From contig UQYP01000005.1 in the NCBI GenBank assembly GCA_900545335.1, forward strand, positions 68,369-132,368: DNA of 64,000 bases, in the 5' to 3' direction. Position numbers and translations under genes: made by a program. A model generated the notes under the pieces. That model did no database searches. It had not been told where the DNA came from and saw only the letters and a program-made list of their open reading frames with translations. Source of the DNA: an uncultured Sutterella sp. Its GTDB lineage: Bacteria > Pseudomonadota > Gammaproteobacteria > Burkholderiales > Burkholderiaceae_F. Positions 44,667-54,088 of the stretch are shown one piece after another (the first letter of the stretch is position 1; each line of letters begins with the position of its first letter).

Positions 44667-46390
44667 GACTGCCCCCTTTCTTCACGGAACGTCTTCACGA
44701 TTTCAATGAAAGCCTCATCCATCGTGCCGCATTCTCCCCGCACCTCTTCCGGTGACCCCATAATCAAGGGAAGCCCCGCATCCTGAATCAGAAGCCTGTC
44801 GCAATAAAGCGCCTCTTCCATAAAGTGCGTTGTTACGATCACGGTGGTTCCCATGTGACTTAATGCAGTAATCCATCGCCAGAACTGTCTGCGGGTTAAA
44901 ACATCGGCACCGCTCGTGGGTTCATCCAAAAATAAAAGTTTGGGTTTGTGTATGAGAGCAACGGCCATCGCCAGGCGCTGTTTGATCCCGCCGGGTAAAT
45001 TTTTTGCCTGAATATTTCGGAAACCGTCAAGCTCAAATTCATTCATCAAAAAGGCAACTCTTTGATCTTTTTCTCTGCCCGTAAGCCCATAGGCACTGGC
45101 AAAGAAATCAAAATTTTCGCTGACACTCAAGTCTCCGTAGAGAGCAAACTTCTGAGACATGTAACCCAATTGGCTGCGGGCTGCATCGCTTGAGTGAAGG
45201 ACATTGACGCCGGCTACTTCCAGTTCTCCTGACGTCACTTTCAAAAGACCGCAGAGCATTTTAAAAGTCGTCGTTTTACCGGCACCGTTAGGCCCCAAAA
45301 GTCCGAAAATTTCTCCGCTTTTAACCTCAAACGAAGTGCGGTCAACAGCAGTAAATGATCCGAACCGCCTCACTAAATCCTTAGCAACAACTATGGGTTT
45401 TTCTTCCCTCGATTGTTGGGGAGAAAAGTTCTCCCCGATCACCGTATAGGAATGCAGAGCAGAAGTTTTGGCCCGATTGATGAGATAGCCCTCTTCCAAG
45501 CCGCTTGCGGTCGGCTGCAGGGAAATTCCGTATTTTTGTTCCAATAAATCTTTATCGGCCTCATTTTTAATCAGTACCCGTACGGAACCGGCTCTGGGAA
45601 CGGCATCTAAAACCAAATCCGTATCGTCAAGCAGCCGCGCCTGTACATCCCGAACCCTTTGATCCTTTGCAGTCCTGACAATGAAACTTAAACCTTCGGC
45701 AAGCGAAGCGATTTTACCCGGCGTATCGTGCAAAACGACTTCCCCGTTTTCCACAATCAGCACATCATCACAAAGAGAAGCCTCATCCATGTAGGTCGTT
45801 GCAACGACGACTGTCATTGCTCGCGACTGAACATTTTTTCTCAGAATCGACCAAAGTTCGCGTCTTGATAACGGATCCACCCCAACACTGGGTTCATCCA
45901 AAAACAAAATCTTCGGACGATTTAAAAGCGCACAGGCCAGTCCCAGCTTTTGCTTCATTCCCCCGGAAAGCTTCCCGGCAGCTCTTGAAGTGAAATCCGT
46001 AAGACCCGTCATGGATAAGAGCTCGGCAAATCGGCTTTTTCGCTCCGCTTCATTTAAGCCGAACAAATCGGCATAGAGCTTCAAATTTTCCTCTACGCTT
46101 AAATCGGTATAAAGACCGAATTGTTGGGGCATATATCCGCAAAAGCCCTGCAATTCGGAAAGATCCTCTGAATAAAGCTCGCGGCCGAAGAGCTTAACGG
46201 ATCCTTTTTGGGGTTTAAGAAGACCTGCCATCACCCGCATCAAGGTTGTCTTTCCCGCGCCGTCTGCTCCCACCAGTGCAATCAAATGCCCTTCTTTAAA
46301 GTCTGCACTCACAGACTTTAAAATCGCATCGTCTGCGCCCTTTTCAAAGCGCGAAACCGACTGCAAAGTGATCGCAAAAGACTCAGCCAT
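44663..46390 (-). CDS. ybhF: Tandem ATP-binding protein YbhF-like
   Basis: Encodes 575 aa with two ABC ATPase domains. Domain 1: Walker A LVGADGAGKTTLMRV near residue 37, signature KLSGGMKQKLGLA near 138, Walker B ILFLDEPSVGVDPLSRRE. Domain 2: Walker A LLGPNGAGKTTTFKM near 365, signature NLPGGIKQRLAMA (LPGG in place of LSGG) and Walker B LLFLDEPTSGADVLTRR. A single polypeptide with both nucleotide-binding domains drives the YbhS-YbhR channel. Three bases separate it from ybhG upstream. Confidence 0.92.
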   Translation of the reverse strand: MAESFAITLQSVSRFEKGADDAILKSVSADFKEGHLIALVGADGAGKTTLMRVMAGLLKPQKGSVKLFGRELYSEDLSELQGFCGYMPQQFGLYTDLSVEENLKLYADLFGLNEAERKSRFAELLSMTGLTDFTSRAAGKLSGGMKQKLGLACALLNRPKILFLDEPSVGVDPLSRRELWSILRKNVQSRAMTVVVATTYMDEASLCDDVLIVENGEVVLHDTPGKIASLAEGLSFIVRTAKDQRVRDVQARLLDDTDLVLDAVPRAGSVRVLIKNEADKDLLEQKYGISLQPTASGLEEGYLINRAKTSALHSYTVIGENFSPQQSREEKPIVVAKDLVRRFGSFTAVDRTSFEVKSGEIFGLLGPNGAGKTTTFKMLCGLLKVTSGELEVAGVNVLHSSDAARSQLGYMSQKFALYGDLSVSENFDFFASAYGLTGREKDQRVAFLMNEFELDGFRNIQAKNLPGGIKQRLAMAVALIHKPKLLFLDEPTSGADVLTRRQFWRWITALSHMGTTVIVTTHFMEEALYCDRLLIQDAGLPLIMGSPEEVRGECGTMDEAFIEIVKTFREERGQS

Positions 46391-46393
46391 GAT

Positions 46394-47377
46394 TTACTTC
46401 AACAGTTTTGCTGTCACAGGCATCCCTAAGCGCAGCAGCCCTTCAGGATCTTCAAGCGTAAGCCGCACCTCATAGACAAGATTGGTGCGAATGGCTTCCG
46501 TTTGTACAGTCTTCGGAGTAAATTCTGCGACCGCAGAAATAAAGCCCACCGTGGCATTGAAGGTTTTGTCCGGGAAACTGTCCACACTGACAGCCACCTT
46601 TTGCCCCATCGCAATGAGTCCCAAATTGGGTTCATCAATATAGACTCGTGCCCACAACGGATTCATGAGCGCCACTTCGTAAATGGGAGTACTCGCGCCG
46701 ACCATATCACCCGGCTCTTTTAAGCGTGAGCGGATCACACCGTCGGCCGGTGCATAAACCGTACAGTTATCCAAAGCCCTTTGGGCATCGGCAAGCTGCG
46801 TCTGAGTTTGCTTAAGTGTTGCACGGGCCACTTCAATTTCTTCTGCGCGGGTGCCCGCTAAAAGCATATCGAGCGTACGTTTTGCTTCATCGCGAAGCGC
46901 ACGGTCTGCACTTGCTCGATAGCAGGCCTCATCACGCACCAAAGCGCTCGAAGCTTTCCCCATATCCCGATAGCGTTTGCAGGTTCGCTCAGAAAGCACG
47001 AGGTTTGCCTCTGCGGCTTTAAGTTTTGCCCGCGCCACATCAATTTCTTCAACCCGCGAGCCTGCGAGCAGCAGATCCAATTGAGCTTGAGCGACACCCA
47101 CTTGAGAAGCGGCCTGATCTCTTGCGATTCGATATCGTGTGTCATCGAGTTTAGCGAGAACCTCACCCGTTTTCACCTTCCCGCCCTCTTCATAAAGAAC
47201 GGCGGCAAGGCGTCCCGATTCTTCAAATGCGAGATCCACGGTACGCATATCGATACTGCCGTAGAGCTTAAGATCAGACTGATCGGCTGCAAAGTGGCTG
47301 AAAGCCCAACCGCCGGCAGCAAACCCTATGACAATCAAAGCTGCGGCCGCTATTTTTTTCTTCACTGAAACACTCAT
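46394..47377 (-). CDS. ybhG: HlyD-family membrane-fusion protein YbhG-like
   Basis: Encodes 327 aa. N-terminal membrane anchor (IAAAALIVIGFAAGGWAF), a lipoyl-like half (VLYEEGGKVKTGEVLAKLDD), a long alpha-helical hairpin (residues ~75-200, repeats AGSRVEEIDVARAKL and AGTRAEEIEVARATL), the second lipoyl half (VYAPADGVIRSRLKEPGDMVGASTPIYEV) and beta-barrel domain. Acts as periplasmic adaptor linking the ABC exporter to an outer-membrane channel. First gene of the operon; palindromic AT-rich DNA lies 15-40 bases upstream of its ATG. Confidence 0.92.
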   Translation of the reverse strand: MSVSVKKKIAAAALIVIGFAAGGWAFSHFAADQSDLKLYGSIDMRTVDLAFEESGRLAAVLYEEGGKVKTGEVLAKLDDTRYRIARDQAASQVGVAQAQLDLLLAGSRVEEIDVARAKLKAAEANLVLSERTCKRYRDMGKASSALVRDEACYRASADRALRDEAKRTLDMLLAGTRAEEIEVARATLKQTQTQLADAQRALDNCTVYAPADGVIRSRLKEPGDMVGASTPIYEVALMNPLWARVYIDEPNLGLIAMGQKVAVSVDSFPDKTFNATVGFISAVAEFTPKTVQTEAIRTNLVYEVRLTLEDPEGLLRLGMPVTAKLLK

Positions 47378-47390
47378 AGATCGAAGCTTT

Positions 47391-47418
47391 AATTTAAATT
47401 TAAATTACAATTTAAATT
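47391..47418 (-). promoter_or_regulatory. Candidate CecR operator
   Basis: Two copies of the perfect palindrome AATTTAAATT at 47391-47400 and 47409-47418, 18 bp apart, with a further TAAATT between. They sit directly upstream of ybhG where a TetR-type repressor encoded by the last gene of the operon would act. Inferred from position and symmetry only. Confidence 0.5.
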
Positions 47419-47503
47419 ATAAGCTCGCCTTGCAGATAAAAAAACTCCCGCCGATCCAATACAGGATAAACGGGAGTCTTAAGTCAAGAAAAGCTAATCA
47501 AGC

Positions 47504-49675
47504 TTATTGAGCGTCTTGAGCCGGTTCTTGCGCGGCAGCAGCTTCAGCAGGCTTTTCTTCCTTCTTTTCGTCTTCAAGCAATGCCTTCATCGACAAGCGC
47601 ACACGACCCTTTTCGTCGGCTTCAATGACCTTCACGCGCACCACTTGACCTTCCTTCAGGTAGTCGGAAACAGCGTTGACGCGTTGGTTGGCGATTTGGC
47701 TGATATGCAGCAAACCGTCTTTACCCGGAAGCAGCTGAACGATGGCTCCGAAGTCCAACAGGCGCGTTACCGTACCTTCGTAAATCTGGCCTTTTTCAAT
47801 TTCAGCCGTGATTTCAAGGATCTTCTTTTGAGCAGCGAGACCGGCTTCGGGATCCACCGAGGCGATCGTCACGCTGCCGTCATCATCGATATTGATCGTA
47901 GCACCGGTTTCTTCGGTGATGCCGCGGATCACAGCACCGCCCTTACCGATCACGTCACGGATTTTTTCCGGATTGATCTTCATCGTGATCATGCGCGGAG
48001 CAAAGCGGGACAATTCCTTGGCGCCGCCCGCAGCCTGCGTGCGCATTTCGTTCAAAATGTGCTGACGGCCTTCATGGGCTTGAGCCAATGCGACCTGCAT
48101 GATTTCTTTGTTGATGCCTTCAATCTTGATATCCATCTGCAAGGCAGTCACGCCGTTTTCGGTACCGGCCACCTTGAAGTCCATATCACCCAAGTGGTCT
48201 TCATCACCCAAGATGTCGGTAAGAACGGCAAACTTGTTGCCTTCCTTGATAAGACCCATGGCAACGCCTGCCACGTAGTCCTTTAAAGGGACACCGGCGT
48301 CCATCAAAGACAGGCAGCCGCCGCAAACGCTTGCCATAGAGGAAGAACCGTTTGATTCACAGATTTCAGAAACCACGCGAATCGTGTATTGGAAATCTTC
48401 TTCAGAGGGAAGCACAGCGGTCAAAGCGCGCTTAGCCAAACGGCCGTGACCGATTTCGCGGCGCTTGGGGCTGCCCACACGGCCGGTTTCGCCGGTGGCA
48501 AACGGAGGCATGTTGTAGTGAAGCATGAAGCGTTCGTGCGTTTCACCGAGCAGACCGTCAACAATCTGTTCATCTTGCTTCGTGCCGAGCGTCGTGATCA
48601 CCAAAGCTTGGGTTTCACCGCGGGTAAACAAAGCAGAGCCGTGCGTGCGGGGCAAAACACCCTGGCGAATTTCGATCGGGCGCACAGTCTTCGTGTCACG
48701 ACCGTCGATACGGGGTTCGCCGTTCAAAATCTTGGAGCGGACAAGCTTGGCTTCCATTTCAAAGAGAATGCCGGCCACTTCATTGGGATCAACAGCGTTG
48801 TCGCCGCTGAAACGTTCGTCTTTAGCCAACTCTTCATCAACCATCGCATAGACTTCACGCAACTTATCATTGCGGGCTTGCTTGCTGCGAATGGAATAAG
48901 CTTCTTTCAAACCGGCATCGGCCAATTCAGCAATACGGGCAATCAAAGCCTCGTTCTTCGGAGCAGGCTGCCAGTCCCAAGCGGGCTTACCGGCTTCTTC
49001 AACCAATTCGTTAATGGCATTGATAGCCACTTGCTGCTGTTCGTGACCGAACATCACGGCATTGAGCATCACGTCTTCGGGCAGGCAATCGGCTTCGGAT
49101 TCCACCATGAGCACTGCGCGTTCCGTACCGCTCACAACCAAGTCCAGGCGGCTGTCTTTCATTTGAGACAGCTTCGGGTTGCAGACGAATTCGCCGTTAA
49201 TGTAACCCACACGGCAGGCACCGATCGGGCCGTTGAAAGGAATGCCAGAAATCGACAAAGCAGCCGATGCACCCAACATGGACGGAATGTCCGGATCCAC
49301 TTCAGGATCCACGGATAACACGTGAATAATCACCTGAACTTCGTTAAAGAAGCCATCGGGGAAAAGCGGGCGGATCGGACGGTCGATCAAACGGCTCGTC
49401 AACGTTTCTTTTTCGCTCGGACGGCCTTCACGCTTGAAAAAGCCCCCGGGGATCTTACCGGCTGCATAGGTCTTTTCAATGTAGTCAACAGTCAGAGGGA
49501 AAAAGTCCTGACCGGGCTTAGTTTCTTTCTTGGCGACAACCGTGGCGAGCACCACCGTATCGTCCATTTGGCAAATCACAGCACCGGAAGCCTGACGGGC
49601 AATTTCACCGGTGGTGAAAGTCACATCATGGTCGCCGAAGCGGAAAGACTTGCTCACTTTATTAAACATCGTCAT
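47504..49675 (-). CDS. pnp: Polyribonucleotide nucleotidyltransferase (PNPase)
   Basis: Encodes 723 aa, normal for PNPase, the phosphorolytic 3'-5' exoribonuclease of the degradosome. Two RNase PH domains (GRPSEKETLTSRLIDRPIRPLFPDGF near residue 80; PRTHGSALFTRGETQALVITTLGT near 325 and the active-site GGCLSLMDAGVPLKDYVAGVAMGL near 450), then a KH domain (IRDVIGKGGAVIRGITEETGATINIDDDG) and S1 domain (GQIYEGTVTRLLDFGAIVQLLPGKDGLLHISQIA). GGAAG seven bases before ATG 49675. Follows rpsO, the conserved arrangement. Confidence 0.98.
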   Translation of the reverse strand: MTMFNKVSKSFRFGDHDVTFTTGEIARQASGAVICQMDDTVVLATVVAKKETKPGQDFFPLTVDYIEKTYAAGKIPGGFFKREGRPSEKETLTSRLIDRPIRPLFPDGFFNEVQVIIHVLSVDPEVDPDIPSMLGASAALSISGIPFNGPIGACRVGYINGEFVCNPKLSQMKDSRLDLVVSGTERAVLMVESEADCLPEDVMLNAVMFGHEQQQVAINAINELVEEAGKPAWDWQPAPKNEALIARIAELADAGLKEAYSIRSKQARNDKLREVYAMVDEELAKDERFSGDNAVDPNEVAGILFEMEAKLVRSKILNGEPRIDGRDTKTVRPIEIRQGVLPRTHGSALFTRGETQALVITTLGTKQDEQIVDGLLGETHERFMLHYNMPPFATGETGRVGSPKRREIGHGRLAKRALTAVLPSEEDFQYTIRVVSEICESNGSSSMASVCGGCLSLMDAGVPLKDYVAGVAMGLIKEGNKFAVLTDILGDEDHLGDMDFKVAGTENGVTALQMDIKIEGINKEIMQVALAQAHEGRQHILNEMRTQAAGGAKELSRFAPRMITMKINPEKIRDVIGKGGAVIRGITEETGATINIDDDGSVTIASVDPEAGLAAQKKILEITAEIEKGQIYEGTVTRLLDFGAIVQLLPGKDGLLHISQIANQRVNAVSDYLKEGQVVRVKVIEADEKGRVRLSMKALLEDEKKEEKPAEAAAAQEPAQDAQ

Positions 49676-49826
49676 TTCGTTTCTTCCTTAAAAAACGGGA
49701 AAAAGACGTGTTTCCGATACGCTGCGGTGTGAAAGTTCTCTGCAAACCCAAAAACACTCACATCGCAACGCACAAACCGAAAACTAAAAACCCGTCTTTT
49801 CCCAAAATCAATCAAACTTACCAAAA

Positions 49827-49848
49827 GCGACCTGTCTGTGCAGGTCGC
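49827..49848 (-). terminator. rpsO terminator / attenuator before pnp
   Basis: On the minus strand GCGACCTG and CAGGTCGC form an 8-bp stem with 6-nt loop, flanked by AA/TT and followed by TTTTGG. Partial read-through would link rpsO to pnp, as in E. coli. Confidence 0.8.
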
Positions 49849-49868
49849 TTCTGAAAAGCCTGTGTGAA

Positions 49869-50138
49869 TTACTTACGCAAATTCAATTCGTTGATCAACT
49901 TGCGGTAAGCGTCCAAATCGGTGCGCTTCAAGTAGTCCAAGAGCTTACGGCGGCGGGACACCATCTTCAGCAAACCGCGGCGGGAGTGGTGATCCTTAGC
50001 GTGTTCTTTGAAGTGCGGGGTCAATTCGTTAATACGGGCCGTCAACAAAGCCACTTGAACTTCGGGAGAACCCGTGTCGCCTTCCTTGCGTTGGAACTTG
50101 GCAACGATTTCAGACTTTTTGATATCTTGAACAGACAT
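49869..50138 (-). CDS. rpsO: 30S ribosomal protein S15
   Basis: Encodes 89 aa, the normal length. Binds 16S rRNA early in 30S assembly. Conserved segments: FQRKEGDTGSPEVQVALLTARINELTPHFKEHAKDHHSRRGLLKMVSRRRKLLDYLKR. Transcribed before pnp with an attenuator hairpin between them. Codon use is GC-rich at third positions, as expected for a highly expressed gene. Confidence 0.98.
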   Translation of the reverse strand: MSVQDIKKSEIVAKFQRKEGDTGSPEVQVALLTARINELTPHFKEHAKDHHSRRGLLKMVSRRRKLLDYLKRTDLDAYRKLINELNLRK

Positions 50139-50261
50139 TTTCTAACCTTTAAAAAAATTAAACAAGCGAACGTGGAAGTTAGGCCACGTCGTGGAAAGAC
50201 CGAAATTGTACCCGAAAAATAAAACTTTTTCGAGTGCTATCTCACGAAATTTTCAGGCTTT

Positions 50262-50831
50262 TTAGCACTTCATCAAATGTTTGCGGTAGTGCTTGAGCTC
50301 ATCAATACTTTCGAGAATATCGGAAAGTGCCTCGTGCTTGGTGCTTTTCTTAAAACTGTTGGGAACAGCAGGGGCCCAACGCTTGGCTAACTCTTTAAAA
50401 GTGGAGACATCAATATTTCTGTAATGGAAGTAATTTTCAAGCCTCGGCATCCATCGCGCCATAAAGCGTCTGTCCTGTCCGATGGAGTTGCCGCACATGG
50501 GACTTTTACCCTGCGGCACAAAGCGGGCAAATTCAGCCAATAAAATATCACTTGCCTTTTCTTCATCAATATCAGAAGCCAAAACACGGTCAATGAGACC
50601 GGATCGGCCGTGCGTTTCAGTATTCCACGCATCCATTGAGCCCATGATGCGCTCGGATTGATGAATGGCAAGGACCGGGCACTCGTGGATTACATTAAGC
50701 TGCGCATCCGTGATGACCGCCGCTACTTCAATGACCCGGTTAACTTCGGGCTGCAGGCCCGTCATCTCCATATCCACCCAAATCAAATTGTCCGCACTAA
50801 AGCGAGGATCTTTTTGCAGTTCAGTCGCCAT
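50262..50831 (-). CDS. orn: Oligoribonuclease
   Basis: Encodes about 189 aa from ATG 50831 (MATELQKD); an open frame extends 21 codons further upstream to 50894. DEDDh-family 3'-5' exonuclease that degrades di- to pentanucleotides, including pGpG. Motifs: WVDMEMTGL near residue 18 (Asp-Glu pair), CGNSIGQDRRFMARWMP near 115 and KKSTKHEALSDILESI near 165 (His and Asp). Divergent from the M48-like gene. Essential in many proteobacteria. Confidence 0.95.
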   Translation of the reverse strand: MATELQKDPRFSADNLIWVDMEMTGLQPEVNRVIEVAAVITDAQLNVIHECPVLAIHQSERIMGSMDAWNTETHGRSGLIDRVLASDIDEEKASDILLAEFARFVPQGKSPMCGNSIGQDRRFMARWMPRLENYFHYRNIDVSTFKELAKRWAPAVPNSFKKSTKHEALSDILESIDELKHYRKHLMKC

Positions 50832-50892
50832 TTTATGACCTAATTCCTTTAAAATGAACCGTTTGGAAACGATATTGTCGCATACTTTGCCC

Positions 50893-53082
50893 ATGACTTT
50901 TACTTTTGCTCAAGTCTTCTTGGCCGCGTTGTGCTTTTATTTTTTAGTACACAGCTTTACCTGTTTGGCCGAGATCATACACCTCAAGCGTACGATCGAT
51001 GAGGTGCCTGAGCCTTTGCGCAAAAAGATCACTTTGGCCCAGCATGTCAAAGCGGCCCATTACGATATTGCCCGCACAAAACTCAACTGGCTGGAAGTCA
51101 CTGTCACCACTGCCTTGATCGTGTATCTGACAGCGGGCAATGGCATCAATACGATTTCCGACTGGTTAATGAACACTGTCGGTGACCAGTTTGCCTTTCA
51201 CTGGATGCTGCCGGCAAGCGTAGGACTGATCTTCGTTTTAATTGATCTGCCGTTTTGCTGGTACAAAGAGTTTCGTCTTCGTGAAGCTTTCGGCTACACA
51301 AAAGAAATTCCGACGAGCTGGTTCAAAAACTATTTTCTCAACACTCTGCTCGGCTGGCTCACCGTCTTGCCGATTCTTTGGATCGGTCTTTTTCTCTGGC
51401 AAAGCAGCGGCCAACTCTGGTGGATTTTAGGCTGGATCATTTTTGCGGTCTATCTCGTTTTTGCGCTTAATCTCGCCCGCCGTCTGCTCTATCTCTTTAA
51501 GCCCGCCCGAGCAACACTGGCAGATAATCCCCGATTAAAAGCAGTGGTGGATGCATTGGGTCAAAAGGCCGGTTTGAGCGTGGGTGAAATCCGTATTACC
51601 CGTCCCGGCGACAGGGAGGAGCTACCGCCCGCCTTTGCATTCGGGCACCGTCAAAACGTGAAGCTTTTCTTCAGGCATGACATCTATGAGCGGATGTCAT
51701 TGGATGATTTGCAGGCAATCGCCGCCCATGCTTTAGCAAGAAATTTGAGCCACATGTATTTTCAGGCCTGGTTTATGTGCGCTGCAGCCGGCTTTTTGGT
51801 TTTCGCCTTTTTAGCCTGGTTTGCGCCTCAGTCCTGGTTTTTGGATGAAATCGGTTTCAGAGTCTACGGTCCCGGCCCCTATTACGGCTCGGTCTTAACT
51901 TTTGCAATCGTTGCGCTGCCCGTACTGCTTTTTCCGTTCAGACTGCCGATGGATGCGTTTTTTCGCCACTTGATTTTTTCGTCTGACACGTTTGCAATGC
52001 GCTTTACGGGATTAAAGACCACGGTTAATTCTCTGATTGCGCTTTTCCCGACGCCTATGCGTCACTCAAGCGTCACGCTGGGCTTTTTTGATTTGCTCTT
52101 TTCACATGAGCCGAGCCTCATGGCACGCATCACTCACGTTCAGAGAAAATTCATCCTGCTCAATGAAGCCAAAGAAGAAGAGACGCTTCGCAACGACTCT
52201 CTCACGGTTTTGCATCAGCTTGAAAATGTTTCTGCAGCATTGATTGATAAGCAGGAGCAAAAAGTTCTGCAGGCTCAAGCCCGTGAGAAAAAACGCCATC
52301 AATTAAACATTGAATTTGAAAAGGCATTGATCAGACGTGCTCAAAATGATCACAGTGCTGCGCCAGGCTTACCTCTGAAGCCCTATCAGGATCCTCATTA
52401 CGAGGAGGCATTAGCTGATTTGCGCTCCGACAACACCGCTCATCCCATGTACGGAAAGTCGCTGTCAGAAGGGTTCCTCACCATTTGCAAAACATTGCGC
52501 CAAAAATTTAAAAGTAAAAGCAAGGCTGAGGCTCAATCGGATTTGACTAACCCCGCTTTAGCTTCCGAGCCTCAATCAGAATCCAAAGAAGCTACTTTGC
52601 CGCAAGCTCAAATCGAGACATTGGCTGAGGCTATAAAAGAAGAAACTTCAGTTTCTGCCAATCTGCCCTCAGCTGAAGAACTCCCTTTGCAAAAAGAAAC
52701 TGTTGCAGCTGACGTTTGTGAAGAAGTTGCGGCTTTGTCTGATCGCGATCAGCAACCACAAGACCCGGTCTTTGATGTAATTGACATTAAAGAAAATAAC
52801 CCTGTCAGTGAAGACAGCCGTTCGTCGTCTCAGGATGAGGTAAACCAAACAGTCTCTGCAGAGCCCTCTACAGAAGTTGCCGAAATTGAACCAACAAAAG
52901 CTCAAGCTGCACTGCCTGAGAACGAAACGTCTGAAACTCTGAAGTCTGAGCCCGCTGATGAGACATTATTGAAATCTGCCGCTCAACGTTTCGGGAAAGC
53001 CTCTCGCCGCATGAGAGCTCTTAAAACTATGGCTCACCGCCAACGTGAACTTTATGCGAAAACCCATCACGACGCCCAATAA
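50893..53082 (+). CDS. M48 (Ste24/HtpX-like) membrane protein with degenerate zinc site
   Basis: Encodes about 729 aa. N-terminal CAAX-protease-like membrane region, about five helices in residues 1-200 (LAALCFYFLVHSF; LPASVGLIFVLIDLPF; LGWIIFAVYLVFALNLARRLL), then an M48 peptidase-like region and two more helices near 290-345. Where active enzymes have HExxH this protein has HALAR (codons at 51727-51741), and the third ligand region reads HLIFSSDTFAMR instead of HEFEADAFA, so zinc-dependent proteolysis is not expected. Residues from about 455 form a charged Glu/Gln/Ser-rich tail absent from ordinary family members. Start 50893 is chosen by similarity; the frame opens at 50854. rsgA overlaps its end. 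Confidence 0.75.
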   Translation: MTFTFAQVFLAALCFYFLVHSFTCLAEIIHLKRTIDEVPEPLRKKITLAQHVKAAHYDIARTKLNWLEVTVTTALIVYLTAGNGINTISDWLMNTVGDQFAFHWMLPASVGLIFVLIDLPFCWYKEFRLREAFGYTKEIPTSWFKNYFLNTLLGWLTVLPILWIGLFLWQSSGQLWWILGWIIFAVYLVFALNLARRLLYLFKPARATLADNPRLKAVVDALGQKAGLSVGEIRITRPGDREELPPAFAFGHRQNVKLFFRHDIYERMSLDDLQAIAAHALARNLSHMYFQAWFMCAAAGFLVFAFLAWFAPQSWFLDEIGFRVYGPGPYYGSVLTFAIVALPVLLFPFRLPMDAFFRHLIFSSDTFAMRFTGLKTTVNSLIALFPTPMRHSSVTLGFFDLLFSHEPSLMARITHVQRKFILLNEAKEEETLRNDSLTVLHQLENVSAALIDKQEQKVLQAQAREKKRHQLNIEFEKALIRRAQNDHSAAPGLPLKPYQDPHYEEALADLRSDNTAHPMYGKSLSEGFLTICKTLRQKFKSKSKAEAQSDLTNPALASEPQSESKEATLPQAQIETLAEAIKEETSVSANLPSAEELPLQKETVAADVCEEVAALSDRDQQPQDPVFDVIDIKENNPVSEDSRSSSQDEVNQTVSAEPSTEVAEIEPTKAQAALPENETSETLKSEPADETLLKSAAQRFGKASRRMRALKTMAHRQRELYAKTHHDAQ

Positions 53083-53992
53083 AACCCCGGGAAACGGAAG
53101 CTTTCACGCTCAGGTCGTTTCAGGCCACGGGCGGCACCATTTTGTGCGAGACGATGCGGGCAAACTCTATGAGGCTCACAGAAGAGGCAAAAAAGGCGAT
53201 GTGGTGGTGGGCGATGAGGTTATCTGCTCGGCAGCCGTGGATAATACCGTTGCGATTGAATCGATTAAAGAACGCACAAGTCTTTTATTTCGTCAGGATG
53301 AGTGGCGGACAAAGACGCTCGCGGCCAATATCGATACTTTAGTGATCGTTTTTGCTTCCCGCCCCCGATTTAATCCCTGGTTTGTTTGGAAGGCGCTTTT
53401 AGCGGCTCATACTGCGCGTGTTCACCCCTGCATTATTCGAAATAAAACTGATTTGTCAGAGGGCTCTCAGGAAGCCGAAGACTTTTTATCGTCTTTAAAA
53501 GCACTGGGCTATGAGACCCATGCGATCAGCGCAGAAAAAGCCTCTGATGCAACTATCGAAGAATTAGACAGTATTTTTAATGCAAGGCGCTCGCTTCTTG
53601 TGGGTCAGTCCGGCATGGGCAAGTCCACCATCCTGAACCTGCTTGTTAAAGACGCAAACGCAAAAACGCAGGAATACTCTGAAGCCCTCAATCTGGGCCG
53701 GCAAACAACCACGGTGACCACGCTTTATGATTTGGACCGTGCCGAAGGTTTTGTCATTGATTCACCGGGCTTTCAGGAGTTTGGCCTTGCACATTTAACG
53801 CTTAACGACATCATTGCCGCCATGCCCGACATTGCCGCTCACGTCGGTCAGTGCCGCTTTGCCAACTGCAAGCACCTTAAAGAACCCTCCTGCTCTGTAA
53901 AAGAAGCGGTAGAAAAGGGTTTGATCTCGAAAAGCCGCTACGATTTTTACTGTGCCATGGCCGAGCAGCTTGAAAAGACCCCCGCCTGGTAA
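53054..53992 (+). CDS. rsgA: Ribosome small-subunit-dependent GTPase RsgA
   Basis: Encodes about 312 aa. Circularly permuted GTPase that helps 30S maturation. OB fold at the N-terminus, G4 motif RNKTDL near residue 132, G1 GQSGMGKST near 185, G3 DSPGF near 233, then a zinc-binding tail with the CRFANCKHLKEPSC pattern. Its start lies inside the last ten codons of the M48-like gene (29-base overlap), in another frame; no strong Shine-Dalgarno is visible, so translation is probably coupled. The gene pair orn / M48 / rsgA is conserved in Burkholderiales. Confidence 0.95.
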   Translation: MRKPITTPNKTPGNGSFHAQVVSGHGRHHFVRDDAGKLYEAHRRGKKGDVVVGDEVICSAAVDNTVAIESIKERTSLLFRQDEWRTKTLAANIDTLVIVFASRPRFNPWFVWKALLAAHTARVHPCIIRNKTDLSEGSQEAEDFLSSLKALGYETHAISAEKASDATIEELDSIFNARRSLLVGQSGMGKSTILNLLVKDANAKTQEYSEALNLGRQTTTVTTLYDLDRAEGFVIDSPGFQEFGLAHLTLNDIIAAMPDIAAHVGQCRFANCKHLKEPSCSVKEAVEKGLISKSRYDFYCAMAEQLEKTPAW

Positions 53993-54007
53993 ATACACAA
54001 AAAGGAA

Positions 54008-54054
54008 GAGGCACGAATCCGTGCCTCTCGAAATTTCGGCGCCGAAGCGCCGAA
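54008..54054. terminator. Double hairpin between rsgA and rplS
   Basis: GAGGCACG/CGTGCCTC (54008-54015 with 54020-54027) and TTCGGCGC/GCGCCGAA (54035-54042 with 54047-54054). On the minus strand the first stem is followed by TTCCTTTTT, a good terminator for rplS; on the plus strand it can end rsgA transcripts. Confidence 0.8.
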
Positions 54055-54088
54055 ACATAAAACTGTATTTTTTGAAAAATACCCCGAA

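Noticed and set aside
47328..47510. 60-aa ORF over the ybhG promoter
   Set aside because: Covers the AT palindromes and overlaps pnp; low-complexity Asn/Leu translation without a ribosome-binding site.
53045..53053. RsgA start at 53045 rather than 53054
   Set aside because: The extra residues MNF come from inside the preceding gene; the MRKP start better matches RsgA length, although neither has a strong Shine-Dalgarno.
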